Below are positions 1-4,839 of a DNA stretch of 5,666 nt, piece after piece (within the stretch, counting starts at the first letter, position 1; the number at the start of each line of letters is the position of its first letter). Under the pieces are notes generated by a model that worked only from the letters and a program-made list of their open reading frames with translations, made no database searches and was not told the DNA's origin. Origin of the DNA: Candidatus Sulfotelmatobacter sp. (GTDB taxonomy: Bacteria; Acidobacteriota; Terriglobia; Terriglobales; Acidobacteriaceae); the NCBI GenBank assembly GCA_030045935.1, contig JASIEN010000770.1, forward strand, positions 1 through 5,666, written 5' to 3'. Made by a program: the position numbers and the translations under genes.

Positions 1-148
1 TTGTCGACAACGATGCGCGCGACCCCAGTCGGAGGGGTGGCAGAGAATAGCCAGGCACGCAGTCTGGGGGGGCGGTTTAAGCAGAGAGCCAATCGCAGCC
101 CAGGGGCGCTGACTCCCCGAAATGTTCCGGGAAAAACAAGCTGGGAAG

Positions 149-202
149 GGCACGAGTTCGTGCCGACGCATGATCGCCCTTGCAGAATGCGGCTTCAGCC
201 GC
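149..202. repeat. Pair of short hairpin repeats (REP-like)
   Basis: Two perfect compact dyads lie 24 nt apart. The first is GGCACGA-GT-TCGTGCC (149-164). The second is GCGGCT-TC-AGCCGC (189-202). From memory, closely similar paired units (a GGGCACGA..TCGTGCC hairpin followed by an ATGCGGCT..AGCCGC hairpin, then GAGG) recur between genes in acidobacterial genomes. That resemblance is recall rather than a search result. The dyads themselves are seen directly. No U-tract follows either stem on either strand, so neither looks like a classical intrinsic terminator. Confidence 0.5.
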
Positions 203-232
203 CGAGGTTCCGGCGCGCCTCCTTCATTTTCC

Positions 233-261
233 TTGACTTATCAATAAGAGAACATAATAAT
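233..261 (+). promoter_or_regulatory. Sigma70-like promoter
   Basis: A -35 box TTGACT (233-238, 5 of 6 matches to TTGACA) is followed by a 17-bp spacer and a -10 box AATAAT (256-261, 5 of 6 matches to TATAAT). This is the best housekeeping-type promoter visible in the window and it lies in an AT-rich patch. The predicted start of transcription is near 268. No established gene lies immediately downstream; transcription would run straight into the hairpin at 300-327. A small dyad TTGA-CTTA-TCAA (233-244) overlaps the -35 box and could be an operator, but it is too short to assign. Confidence 0.5.
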
Positions 262-267
262 GTCTAC

Positions 268-338
268 GAGATGTTCGGCAACGACCTAAGCAAGTTCGCA
301 TCAGCCCGATCGTCGGATCGGGCTGATCTGCTTTATTT
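268..338 (+). ncRNA. Candidate small RNA (or 41-codon leaderless ORF)
   Basis: The interval is bounded by the predicted start of the promoter at 233-261 and the T-rich tail of the hairpin at 300-327, giving a transcript of about 70 nt. It would have a roughly 30-nt single-stranded 5' part and a 12-bp terminator stem. The alternative is a coding role: an ATG at 271, about 3 nt from the predicted start, opens a 41-codon frame ending at 396 (product beginning MFGNDLSKFA), which would need read-through of the hairpin. I recognise neither the RNA nor the peptide. No Shine-Dalgarno precedes the ATG. This is inference from promoter and terminator geometry only. Confidence 0.25.
300..338 (+). terminator. 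Terminator-like hairpin with T-rich tail
   Basis: A perfect 12-bp stem, ATCAGCCCGATC (300-311) with GATCGGGCTGAT (316-327), closes a GTCG tetraloop. The stem may extend to 297-330 with one mismatch and one wobble pair. It is followed by TTTATTT (332-338), so the geometry fits an intrinsic terminator for plus-strand transcription. On the minus strand no T-rich tail follows, so it is unlikely to be the tpiA terminator. It could also be a dispersed palindromic repeat. Confidence 0.5.
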
Positions 339-416
339 GCAACTAGTTACGTATAAGCCCAATGTACTCCAATATTTACGAGGAAATTATCCGTAACCCC
401 ATGAATGTATTATGGT

Positions 417-439
417 GGGCCCGGGGGAGGAGGGTGGGG
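417..439 (+). other. G-quadruplex-type motif downstream of tpiA
   Basis: Four runs of three or more guanines (417-419, 423-427, 432-434, 436-439) are separated by loops of 3, 4 and 1 nt, satisfying the usual G3+N1-7 pattern. The first loop is CCC, giving a GGGCCC palindrome that would compete with quadruplex folding. The G-rich strand is the template for transcription running out of tpiA, whose stop lies about 45 nt away. It might act as a transcription block in the absence of a clear terminator, but that is speculation. Confidence 0.3.
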
Positions 440-482
440 TAGGTAAGCAACAGTAAAGCTAATAGCTAACTTATAGTCTGCG

Positions 483-1232
483 TCAGTATCTCACAATCGG
501 CGCAAACGATTTCGGATCGAGCGATGCGCCGCCACAAAGGGTGCCATCGATTTCTTCCTGCGCCATCAGAGCCGAAGCGTTCTCCGGTTTGACTGAACCT
601 CCATAGAGAATGCGCAGTTGTGCGGCGAATTCCTCACCGAAGAGTTCGGCGGCTTCGCGGCGAATGACGGCGTGAGCCTGGGCCGCCAATTCTGGGGTCG
701 CCGTTTTTCCGGTGCCGATGGCCCAGACCGGTTCGTAAGCAATCACCAGCTTCGCGGCCTTCTTCGCCGATATGGCATGAAAGGCGCGCACGCACTGGCG
801 GCGCAGAACGTCATCGGTCAACCCGGCTTCGCGCTCTTCGAGAACCTCGCCGACGCAGCAGATGGGAGTGAGTCCGGATTCGAGCGCGGCTTTCAGGCGC
901 AGGTTGACCGTGTCGTCGGTTTCGCCGAAATACTGGCGGCGCTCGGAGTGGCCCACGATGACGTGCGTGACAGCGATCGAGAGCAGCATGGGAGCGGAGA
1001 TTTCACCTGTGAACGCGCCTTCATTTTTCCAGTGCACGTTCTGCGCGCCGATGGCCACGTTCGAACCTTTCGCGGCCTCGACCGCGGCTGAGAGATCGAT
1101 ATAAGGCGGGCAGACGACGATTTCATCTCGATCGTGGCCGGCAACGAGCGGAAGAAAGTCGCGGAAGAAGGCACGGGTTTCGTCGGGAGTTTTGTACATC
1201 TTCCAGTTGGCGGCGAGGAGCTTTTTTCTCAT
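483..1232 (-). CDS. tpiA: Triosephosphate isomerase
   Basis: This 249-residue cytosolic enzyme interconverts dihydroxyacetone phosphate and glyceraldehyde-3-phosphate in glycolysis and gluconeogenesis. The whole TIM barrel is present. AANWKMYK gives the active-site Asn9 and Lys11, GHSERR at 94-99 gives the electrophile His95, and AYEPVWAIGTGKTA at 165-178 supplies the catalytic base Glu167 and the mobile phosphate-gripping loop 6. LYGGSVKPEN at 209-218 and GTLCGGASLD at 230-239 form the phosphate-binding turns. Length is normal for bacterial enzymes (about 250). The frame stays open further upstream to 1334, but the NWK motif belongs about ten residues from the N-terminus and a GGAAGGG site lies 7 nt before the ATG at 1232, fixing that start. 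It follows gap and pgk on the same strand but is separated from pgk by an opposing gene, so it probably needs its own promoter; TTGCTA-N18-TACTAC (1294 to 1265, minus strand) is a weak candidate. No secG follows it here. Confidence 0.97.
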   Translation of the reverse strand: MRKKLLAANWKMYKTPDETRAFFRDFLPLVAGHDRDEIVVCPPYIDLSAAVEAAKGSNVAIGAQNVHWKNEGAFTGEISAPMLLSIAVTHVIVGHSERRQYFGETDDTVNLRLKAALESGLTPICCVGEVLEEREAGLTDDVLRRQCVRAFHAISAKKAAKLVIAYEPVWAIGTGKTATPELAAQAHAVIRREAAELFGEEFAAQLRILYGGSVKPENASALMAQEEIDGTLCGGASLDPKSFAPIVRY

Positions 1233-1239
1233 GAAAGTG

Positions 1240-1246
1240 CCCTTCC
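1240..1246 (-). promoter_or_regulatory. Ribosome binding site deciding the tpiA start
   Basis: On the minus strand GGAAGGG sits 7 nt upstream of the ATG at 1232. It supports the 249-residue form of TpiA over a 283-residue reading that would begin at 1334 and overlap the divergent DUF1810 gene. Confidence 0.8.
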
Positions 1247-1297
1247 AATCGAGGTTTCGCATGCGTAGTACACTTTTCCGTACGCTGGTAGCAAACG

Positions 1298-1741
1298 ATG
1301 TCCGCCGACTACTCTCCCGCTGACACCGATCCATTCAATCTTGAGCGCTTTGTGAAAGCTCAGGCACAGGTTTTTCAACAAGTCACCTCTGAGCTGAAGG
1401 CGGGAAGGAAAATGAGCCACTGGATGTGGTTTGTCTTTCCCCAAATTCGAGGGCTTGGACAAAGCTCGACCTCGATCAAATACGCCATAGCCGGTCTCGA
1501 CGAAGCACGGGCATATCTCGCGCATCCCGTTCTCGGTCCGCGCCTTAGGGAGTGCACGCGGCTGGTGCTTCTGCTAGAAAATCGCTCTGCCGTAGAGATT
1601 TTCGGCCGGCCTGATGACATGAAGTTCCGTTCTTGCATGACCCTTTTTGCGCAGGTTTCAAGAGATGAGGACATTTTCGCCAGAGCGCTAGAGAGATATT
1701 TTCGAGGTGTTCCGGATCGCATGACGCTCGATCGACTGTAG
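1298..1741 (+). CDS. DUF1810 family protein
   Basis: The product is a 147-residue soluble protein of the uncharacterised DUF1810 family; no biochemical role is established to my knowledge. The family core is clear: DPFNLERFVKAQ at 11-22, the aromatic block HWMWFVFPQI at 41-50 with RGLG following, SIKYAIAGLDEARAYL at 59-74, HPVLGPRLREC at 76-86, and FGRPDDMKFRSCMTLF at 102-117. Full length is expected for the family, with no signal peptide or membrane segment. The ATG is the first possible start, because an in-frame TAG lies at 1289-1291. No good Shine-Dalgarno precedes it, so translation may be weak or leaderless. The gene faces against its neighbours: it diverges from tpiA with a 65-nt spacer and converges on pgk with only 4 nt between stops. 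It therefore interrupts the gap-pgk-tpiA series, which suggests insertion, but base composition is not strikingly different from that of its neighbours. Confidence 0.9.
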   Translation: MSADYSPADTDPFNLERFVKAQAQVFQQVTSELKAGRKMSHWMWFVFPQIRGLGQSSTSIKYAIAGLDEARAYLAHPVLGPRLRECTRLVLLLENRSAVEIFGRPDDMKFRSCMTLFAQVSRDEDIFARALERYFRGVPDRMTLDRL

Positions 1742-1745
1742 CTGC

Positions 1746-2957
1746 TCACTTTTTGTCCGTAAGCGCTTCTACGCCTGGCAGCTTCTGGCCCTCCAGAAAT
1801 TCCAGCGAAGCGCCGCCACCAGTCGAAATGTGAGTGATTCTGTCGGCGACATCGGCGGCATGAACGGCAGCAACCGTGTCTCCGCCGCCGACGATGGAAA
1901 TAGCCCCGGCGTTTTCGGCTACCGCATGAGCGATGCGGAAGGTTCCGCGGGAAAATCCGGGGACTTCGAATACGCCCATGGGTCCGTTCCAGACGATGGT
2001 TCGGGCGCGGGAGATTTCTTCCGAGAACATCTCGATGGTCTTAGGACCGATATCCAGTGCCATTTTGTCTGGCGGGATAGGTTGGCCTTCGCCAATCTGC
2101 TGAATCACCGCATTGACTTCCGGTTTCGATGCCACCACGTGGTCGACGGGTAGCAGGAATTTTACGTTCCTCTGCTTTGCCGCTTCGAGCAGTTGGCGTG
2201 CGAGATCAAGCTTGTCGGCTTCGACGAGCGATTTTCCAACCTCCTGTCCTTGCGCTTTAAGGAAGGTATAAGCCATGCCGCCCCCGACGATGAGCGAGTC
2301 CACCTTGGTCATGAGATGACGGATGACGGCGATTTTGTCGCTGACTTTTGCTCCGCCGAGAATGGCAACGAATGGCTGCTCAGGATGTTCGAGGGCTTTG
2401 CCGAGATATTGCAGCTCCTTTTCCATGAGCAGCCCAGCGGCGCACTTGGTCATGAACTTGGTGATGCCGACGGTCGATGCGTGAGCGCGATGGGCTGTGC
2501 CAAAGGCATCGTTGACGTAGTACTCGGCAAGGTTTGCCAGCTGGCGGGAGAAGTGTTCGTCGTTGGCCTCTTCTTCGGCATGAAAGCGGAGATTTTCGAG
2601 CAGGAGGGTTTGGCCCTTTTCGAGTTGCGTCGCAACTTCCTCGGCTTCGGGGCCGACGCAATCGGGGCAGAAGCCAACATTCTCTCCGCGGGCCAATTCT
2701 TTATCGAGCACCATGCGCAACCGCTCCGCCACCGGTTTAAGGCTCATCTTGGGATTTGGCTTGCCCTTGGGGCGGCCGAGGTGGGAAGCAAGAATCAGGC
2801 GTGCGCCGTGGCGCAGCGCGTACTCGATCGACGGCAGGGTTTCGCAGATGCGCGTGTCGTCCATCACGCGGCCGTCGTCGAGCGGAACATTGAAATCGAC
2901 GCGCATGAAGACGCGGTTGCCGTTCAGCGGCAAATCACGGATGGAGAGTTTGGACAT
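1746..2957 (-). CDS. pgk: Phosphoglycerate kinase
   Basis: This 403-residue cytosolic kinase transfers phosphate from 1,3-bisphosphoglycerate to ADP, giving 3-phosphoglycerate and ATP. The N-terminal substrate domain shows RVDFNVPLD (19-27), the SHLGRPKG basic-patch motif (58-65), LLLENLRFH (118-126) and NDAFGTAHRAHAST (149-162). The C-terminal nucleotide domain shows ILGGAKVSDKI (199-209), IVGGGMAYTFLK (223-234), WNGPMGVFE (323-331), VGGGDT (356-361) and STGGGASLEFLEG (378-390). All catalytic landmarks are intact and the length is typical. The ATG at 2957 is preceded by AAGGA with a 10-nt spacer. The gene lies 197 nt downstream of gap on the same strand, so the two may be co-transcribed, although the spacer contains a repeat and a dyad and could hold a separate promoter. 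Its 3' end faces the DUF1810 gene with only 4 nt between stops, leaving no room for a terminator outside coding sequence. Confidence 0.98.
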   Translation of the reverse strand: MSKLSIRDLPLNGNRVFMRVDFNVPLDDGRVMDDTRICETLPSIEYALRHGARLILASHLGRPKGKPNPKMSLKPVAERLRMVLDKELARGENVGFCPDCVGPEAEEVATQLEKGQTLLLENLRFHAEEEANDEHFSRQLANLAEYYVNDAFGTAHRAHASTVGITKFMTKCAAGLLMEKELQYLGKALEHPEQPFVAILGGAKVSDKIAVIRHLMTKVDSLIVGGGMAYTFLKAQGQEVGKSLVEADKLDLARQLLEAAKQRNVKFLLPVDHVVASKPEVNAVIQQIGEGQPIPPDKMALDIGPKTIEMFSEEISRARTIVWNGPMGVFEVPGFSRGTFRIAHAVAENAGAISIVGGGDTVAAVHAADVADRITHISTGGGASLEFLEGQKLPGVEALTDKK

Positions 2958-3003
2958 TGGCTGGTCGTCCTTGTAATGCCCTCAGATGCGGGACTTTATC
3001 ATA

Positions 3004-3018
3004 TGCCAATTTGTGGCA
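3004..3018. promoter_or_regulatory. Small dyad upstream of pgk
   Basis: TGCCA-ATTTG-TGGCA is a perfect 5-bp inverted repeat with a 5-nt spacer centred about 54 nt before the pgk ATG. In the pgk direction it is followed by AT-rich sequence containing TATGATAAAGT, which could hold a -10 element. The arrangement fits an operator or a small 5' hairpin, but the arms are short enough to arise by chance and I cannot name a regulator. Confidence 0.25.
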
Positions 3019-3082
3019 ACGGGAATAGTGGTCCACGCGGCGCGGTTATCTCGCGTGTTGTGTCGCAATCGCGACCTTCGCG

Positions 3083-3104
3083 GCTGCCCTGACATCAAGG
3101 CAGC
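3083..3104. repeat. Small inverted repeat in the gap-pgk spacer
   Basis: GCTGCC (3083-3088) and GGCAGC (3099-3104) form a 6-bp stem with a 10-nt loop. It lies beside a second tight dyad CGCGA-CCT-TCGCG (3070-3082). Neither is followed by a T-run on the minus strand, so they are not good intrinsic terminators for gap. Together with the adjacent CTTTGCG repeat they may be parts of one intergenic element. Confidence 0.3.
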
Positions 3105-3112
3105 GGGCCTTA

Positions 3113-3154
3113 ACCGCAAAGGTCGCCAAGAAAGGCCGCAAAGATCGCAAAGGA
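3113..3154 (-). repeat. CTTTGCG-type tandem-like repeat after the gap stop
   Basis: Read on the minus strand, this stretch contains three exact CTTTGCG units (complements at 3115-3121, 3137-3143 and 3146-3152) and one near copy CTTGGCG (3124-3130). Unit starts are spaced 9, 13 and 9 nt apart. It begins directly after the gap stop codon, and a diverged copy (CACAAAC, 3156-3162) reaches into the last gap codons. From memory, intergenic strings of the form CTTTGCG..CTTTGCGG..TTAA are widespread in bacterial genomes as a dispersed element; this needs a search. It codes for nothing I recognise. Confidence 0.5.
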
Positions 3155-4165
3155 TCACAAACCTTTGCCGGCGATGTAGTGAATCAGGTCGCGGACGCGG
3201 CATGAATATCCCCATTCATTGTCGTACCAGGAGATGACCTTCACGCAGTTGCCGCCGACCACAAGAGTCATGGGCGCATCGACGATGGATGATCGCGAGT
3301 CGCCCTTGAAATCGGAGGAAACCAGTTCGTTTTCTTCGAAGCCGAGATAACCCTTCAGCGGACCGGATTCAGACGCCTTCTTCAACGCGGCATTTACTTC
3401 CTCGCGGGTAGTTTTCTTTTCCACCCATGCGACGAGATCGACAACGGACACGTTCGGCGTGGGCACGCGCATGGCGAAGCCGTCGAGCTTCCCCGCCAGA
3501 TCGGGAATCACAAGCTTGAGGGCCTTGGCCGCGCCGGTAGATGTCGGAATCATATTGATTGCAGCAGCGCGGGCGCGGCGCAGATCTTTGTGCGGGAAGT
3601 CGAGAATGACCTGATCGTTCGTATACGAGTGGATCGTGGTCATCGTCCCGCTTACGATTTTGAATTCGTCGTTAACCACTTTCGCCACGGGCGCGAGACA
3701 GTTCGTGGTGCAAGAGGCATTCGAAATGATGTGATGCTTGGCCGGATCGTATTTATCTTGATTGACGCCGAGGACGATCGTGACGTCTTCATTCTTTGCC
3801 GGCGCGGAGATGATGACCTTCTTGACTGGGCCGCGCAGGTGCTTTTTGGCATCGTTAGCGTCAGTGAAGCGGCCGGTGGATTCGATGACAACCTGCGCGC
3901 CGACGGAATCCCAGGGGAGGGCGGCGGGATCTTTTTCCTTGAAAACTTTGACCGTTTTGCCGTCGATGGAAATGCTATCAGCGCCAGCGGAGATTTTGTT
4001 CGGAAGATTACCGAGAATCGAATCGTATTTCAGCAAATGGGCTAATGTCTTGGGATCGGTGAGATCGTTGACGGCGACGAATTCGAGGTTGCTGTCGTTT
4101 ATGGCGGTACGCAGGACGTTGCGGCCGATGCGTCCGAAGCCATTAATACCAACTTTGATTGCCAT
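3155..4165 (-). CDS. gap: Glyceraldehyde-3-phosphate dehydrogenase, type I, NAD-dependent
   Basis: This 336-residue cytosolic enzyme oxidises and phosphorylates glyceraldehyde-3-phosphate to 1,3-bisphosphoglycerate. The N-terminal Rossmann fold is marked by INGFGRIGR (7-15). VND ending at Asp34 is the acidic residue that binds the adenosine ribose and favours NAD. The catalytic motif SNASCTTNCLAPV (148-160) gives Cys152, and His179 in TTIHSYTNDQ is its partner. DFPHKDLRRARAAA (189-202) keeps the proline that, with Asp34, points to NAD rather than NADP preference. NEWGYSCRVRDL at 316-327 is the usual C-terminal signature. Length is normal. The ATG at 4165 has GGAGG with a 4-nt spacer. It is the first of the three glycolytic genes in transcription order. 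The 181-nt upstream region contains CATAAT (4226 to 4221, minus strand), a possible -10 box without a good -35, and a complex palindromic element further upstream. Confidence 0.98.
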   Translation of the reverse strand: MAIKVGINGFGRIGRNVLRTAINDSNLEFVAVNDLTDPKTLAHLLKYDSILGNLPNKISAGADSISIDGKTVKVFKEKDPAALPWDSVGAQVVIESTGRFTDANDAKKHLRGPVKKVIISAPAKNEDVTIVLGVNQDKYDPAKHHIISNASCTTNCLAPVAKVVNDEFKIVSGTMTTIHSYTNDQVILDFPHKDLRRARAAAINMIPTSTGAAKALKLVIPDLAGKLDGFAMRVPTPNVSVVDLVAWVEKKTTREEVNAALKKASESGPLKGYLGFEENELVSSDFKGDSRSSIVDAPMTLVVGGNCVKVISWYDNEWGYSCRVRDLIHYIAGKGL

Positions 4166-4230
4166 GAAGCCTCCGTTCGTATGAACGCACAGAAATGTTT
4201 CTGAGTCAGCTCACAAACAAATTATGTTAG

Positions 4231-4313
4231 CAGGATGAGGAATGGCTCGTAAATGAGCGAGGAACTTACGGGAAAAGCAGGTTCCTCATCGGTCCTGTGG
4301 ACCGATTCGGAAT
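4231..4313. repeat. Compound palindromic element upstream of gap
   Basis: Three inverted repeats overlap here. GATGAGGAA (4234-4242) is complementary to TTCCTCATC (4282-4290), a 9-bp match. GAGGAAC (4259-4265) is complementary to GTTCCTC (4281-4287), 7 bp with a 15-nt loop. ATCGGTCC-TGT-GGACCGAT (4288-4306) is a perfect 8-bp stem, extended by TTCC (4282-4285) with GGAA (4309-4312) across a 2x2 internal loop. A near-palindrome GCTCGTAAATGAGC (4245-4258) lies between. The segment 4281-4290 takes part in all three pairings, so they exclude one another. It may be a dispersed REP/BIME-like unit (I recall similar AGGTTCCTC..GGAATGAC strings in Acidobacteria) or a leader structure. Confidence 0.55.
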
Positions 4314-4346
4314 GACATCGCAACGAAAGAGTCGATGAGCAAGAGA

Positions 4347-4709
4347 CTATTGAAAACTGATTTCCACATAGGTGTCGGTTCTACTCCAAATCAGCGGCAG
4401 ACGGGCAAGCCAATACTTCCGATTGATTGTTTGCCGTGCGCGCGAGTGATCTTGGGACGGCAGAATACGGGCCACAGCCGGAAACTCCGGGCCAATGACT
4501 TTGCCGCGGGCTGTGCATGCAGCTACGGTGACCTGCGGATTGTTGCGAATGCGCTTTACCTTTCCCATATCGCTGCGGGTCATGACGTAAAGTTTGTTGC
4601 CCTCTTCTCCAAACCACACAGGCGTGGCGACCTTCGCGCCGGTCTTCCGAAAGGTGCCGAGCGAAATATATTTGTGACCCTGAAGAGCTGAAGGAATCTC
4701 GCTAGCCAT
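4347..4709 (-). CDS. PPOX-class flavin/F420-binding protein (Rv2061-like)
   Basis: The product is a 120-residue protein of the split-barrel pyridoxamine-5'-phosphate-oxidase-like fold, closest by motif to the PPOX-class F420-dependent Rv2061 group. Diagnostic stretches are KVATPVWF (26-33), KLYVMT (39-44), GKVKRIRNNPQVTVA (49-63), RGKVIGPE (68-75) followed by ARIL, and RKYW (97-100). Members usually dimerise and bind F420 or FMN at the barrel interface; substrate is generally unknown, and cofactor cannot be decided from this sequence. Length is near the normal 120-140. No Shine-Dalgarno is visible before the ATG at 4709. Instead TACAAT (4722 to 4717, minus strand) ends 7 nt before the ATG, as expected for a leaderless transcript, though a matching -35 box is poor. 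It is 181 nt upstream of gap on the same strand and diverges from the kinase gene across 130 nt. No functional link to glycolysis is evident. Confidence 0.85.
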   Translation of the reverse strand: MASEIPSALQGHKYISLGTFRKTGAKVATPVWFGEEGNKLYVMTRSDMGKVKRIRNNPQVTVAACTARGKVIGPEFPAVARILPSQDHSRARQTINRKYWLARLPLIWSRTDTYVEISFQ

Positions 4710-4716
4710 AGCGACA

Positions 4717-4722
4717 ATTGTA
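4717..4722 (-). promoter_or_regulatory. Possible -10 box for a leaderless PPOX transcript
   Basis: TACAAT on the minus strand matches the TATAAT consensus at 5 of 6 positions and ends 7 nt before the ATG at 4709, which would put the transcription start at or next to the A of the ATG. It overlaps an 8-bp palindrome ACAATTGT (4714-4721). The -35 region at 16-18 bp spacing is poor (best is TTTATG), so support is limited. Confidence 0.3.
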
Positions 4723-4839
4723 AGACGGGGCGCGATCTCATAAACGGGTACCGATGGCGCTCGGTCGAAGCGCGGGTGAAAGCTCGCACCAGGTACGCCG
4801 ATTGCTCCACCACACCAATCTGTGTTAAAAGCCTCTCAT

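Larger units (their letters stand above)
1..482. other. Intergenic region with repeats; no convincing protein gene
   Basis: This stretch downstream of tpiA contains no reading frame I can link to a protein family. A plus frame is open from the window edge to 396, but it runs through two hairpin repeats and has no recognisable domain, so I treat it as spurious over most of its length. What is visible is a 10-bp palindrome TTGTCGACAA at 1-10, G/C-run dyads at 103-118 and 116-131, two compact hairpins at 149-164 and 189-202, an AT-rich patch with a promoter at 233-261, a strong hairpin at 300-327, a G-rich tract at 417-439 and a small palindrome AGCTAATAGCT at 457-467. No clear U-tailed terminator for tpiA is seen between 400 and 482. 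The AT-rich patch from about 225 to 415 differs in composition from the flanking genes. Confidence 0.6.

Noticed and set aside
233..244. FNR/CRP-type site TTGA-N4-TCAA
   Set aside because: The half-site spacing is 2 bp too short for TTGAT-N4-ATCAA, so it is more simply read as the -35 box of the promoter.
1..396. Open plus-strand frame of 131 codons from the window edge
   Set aside because: No recognisable domain, starts with TTG at the edge, and runs through two hairpin repeats and a promoter. Only its last 41 codons (from 271) are kept as an alternative reading of the small-RNA candidate.
618..1091. Plus-strand frame of 157 codons inside tpiA
   Set aside because: Antisense shadow of a fully conserved tpiA; no family motifs.
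1233..1334. Upstream extension of tpiA to a 283-residue protein
   Set aside because: The extra 34 residues resemble nothing in TIM, they overlap the divergent DUF1810 start, and GGAAGGG sits at the right distance from the ATG at 1232.
2193..3092. Long plus-strand frame of 299 codons antisense to pgk
   Set aside because: Its length is explained by the codon bias of pgk on the other strand. The translation is low in recognisable structure and the frame runs past the pgk start into the spacer repeats.
3113..3162. CRISPR-like repetition
   Set aside because: Units are 7 nt with 2-6 nt between them, with no unique spacers of about 30 nt and no cas genes.
2982..3215. Minus-strand frame of 77 codons spanning the gap 3' end and spacer
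   Set aside because: It translates the CTTTGCG repeat (LCDLCGLSW-like text), a typical artefact of such repeats, and overlaps gap out of frame.
3590..4045. Plus-strand frame of 151 codons antisense to gap
   Set aside because: Shadow of the gap coding frame, without start signals or domain features.
4335..4691. Plus-strand frame of 118 codons antisense to the PPOX gene
   Set aside because: The minus-strand frame carries clear PPOX-family motifs; this one has none.
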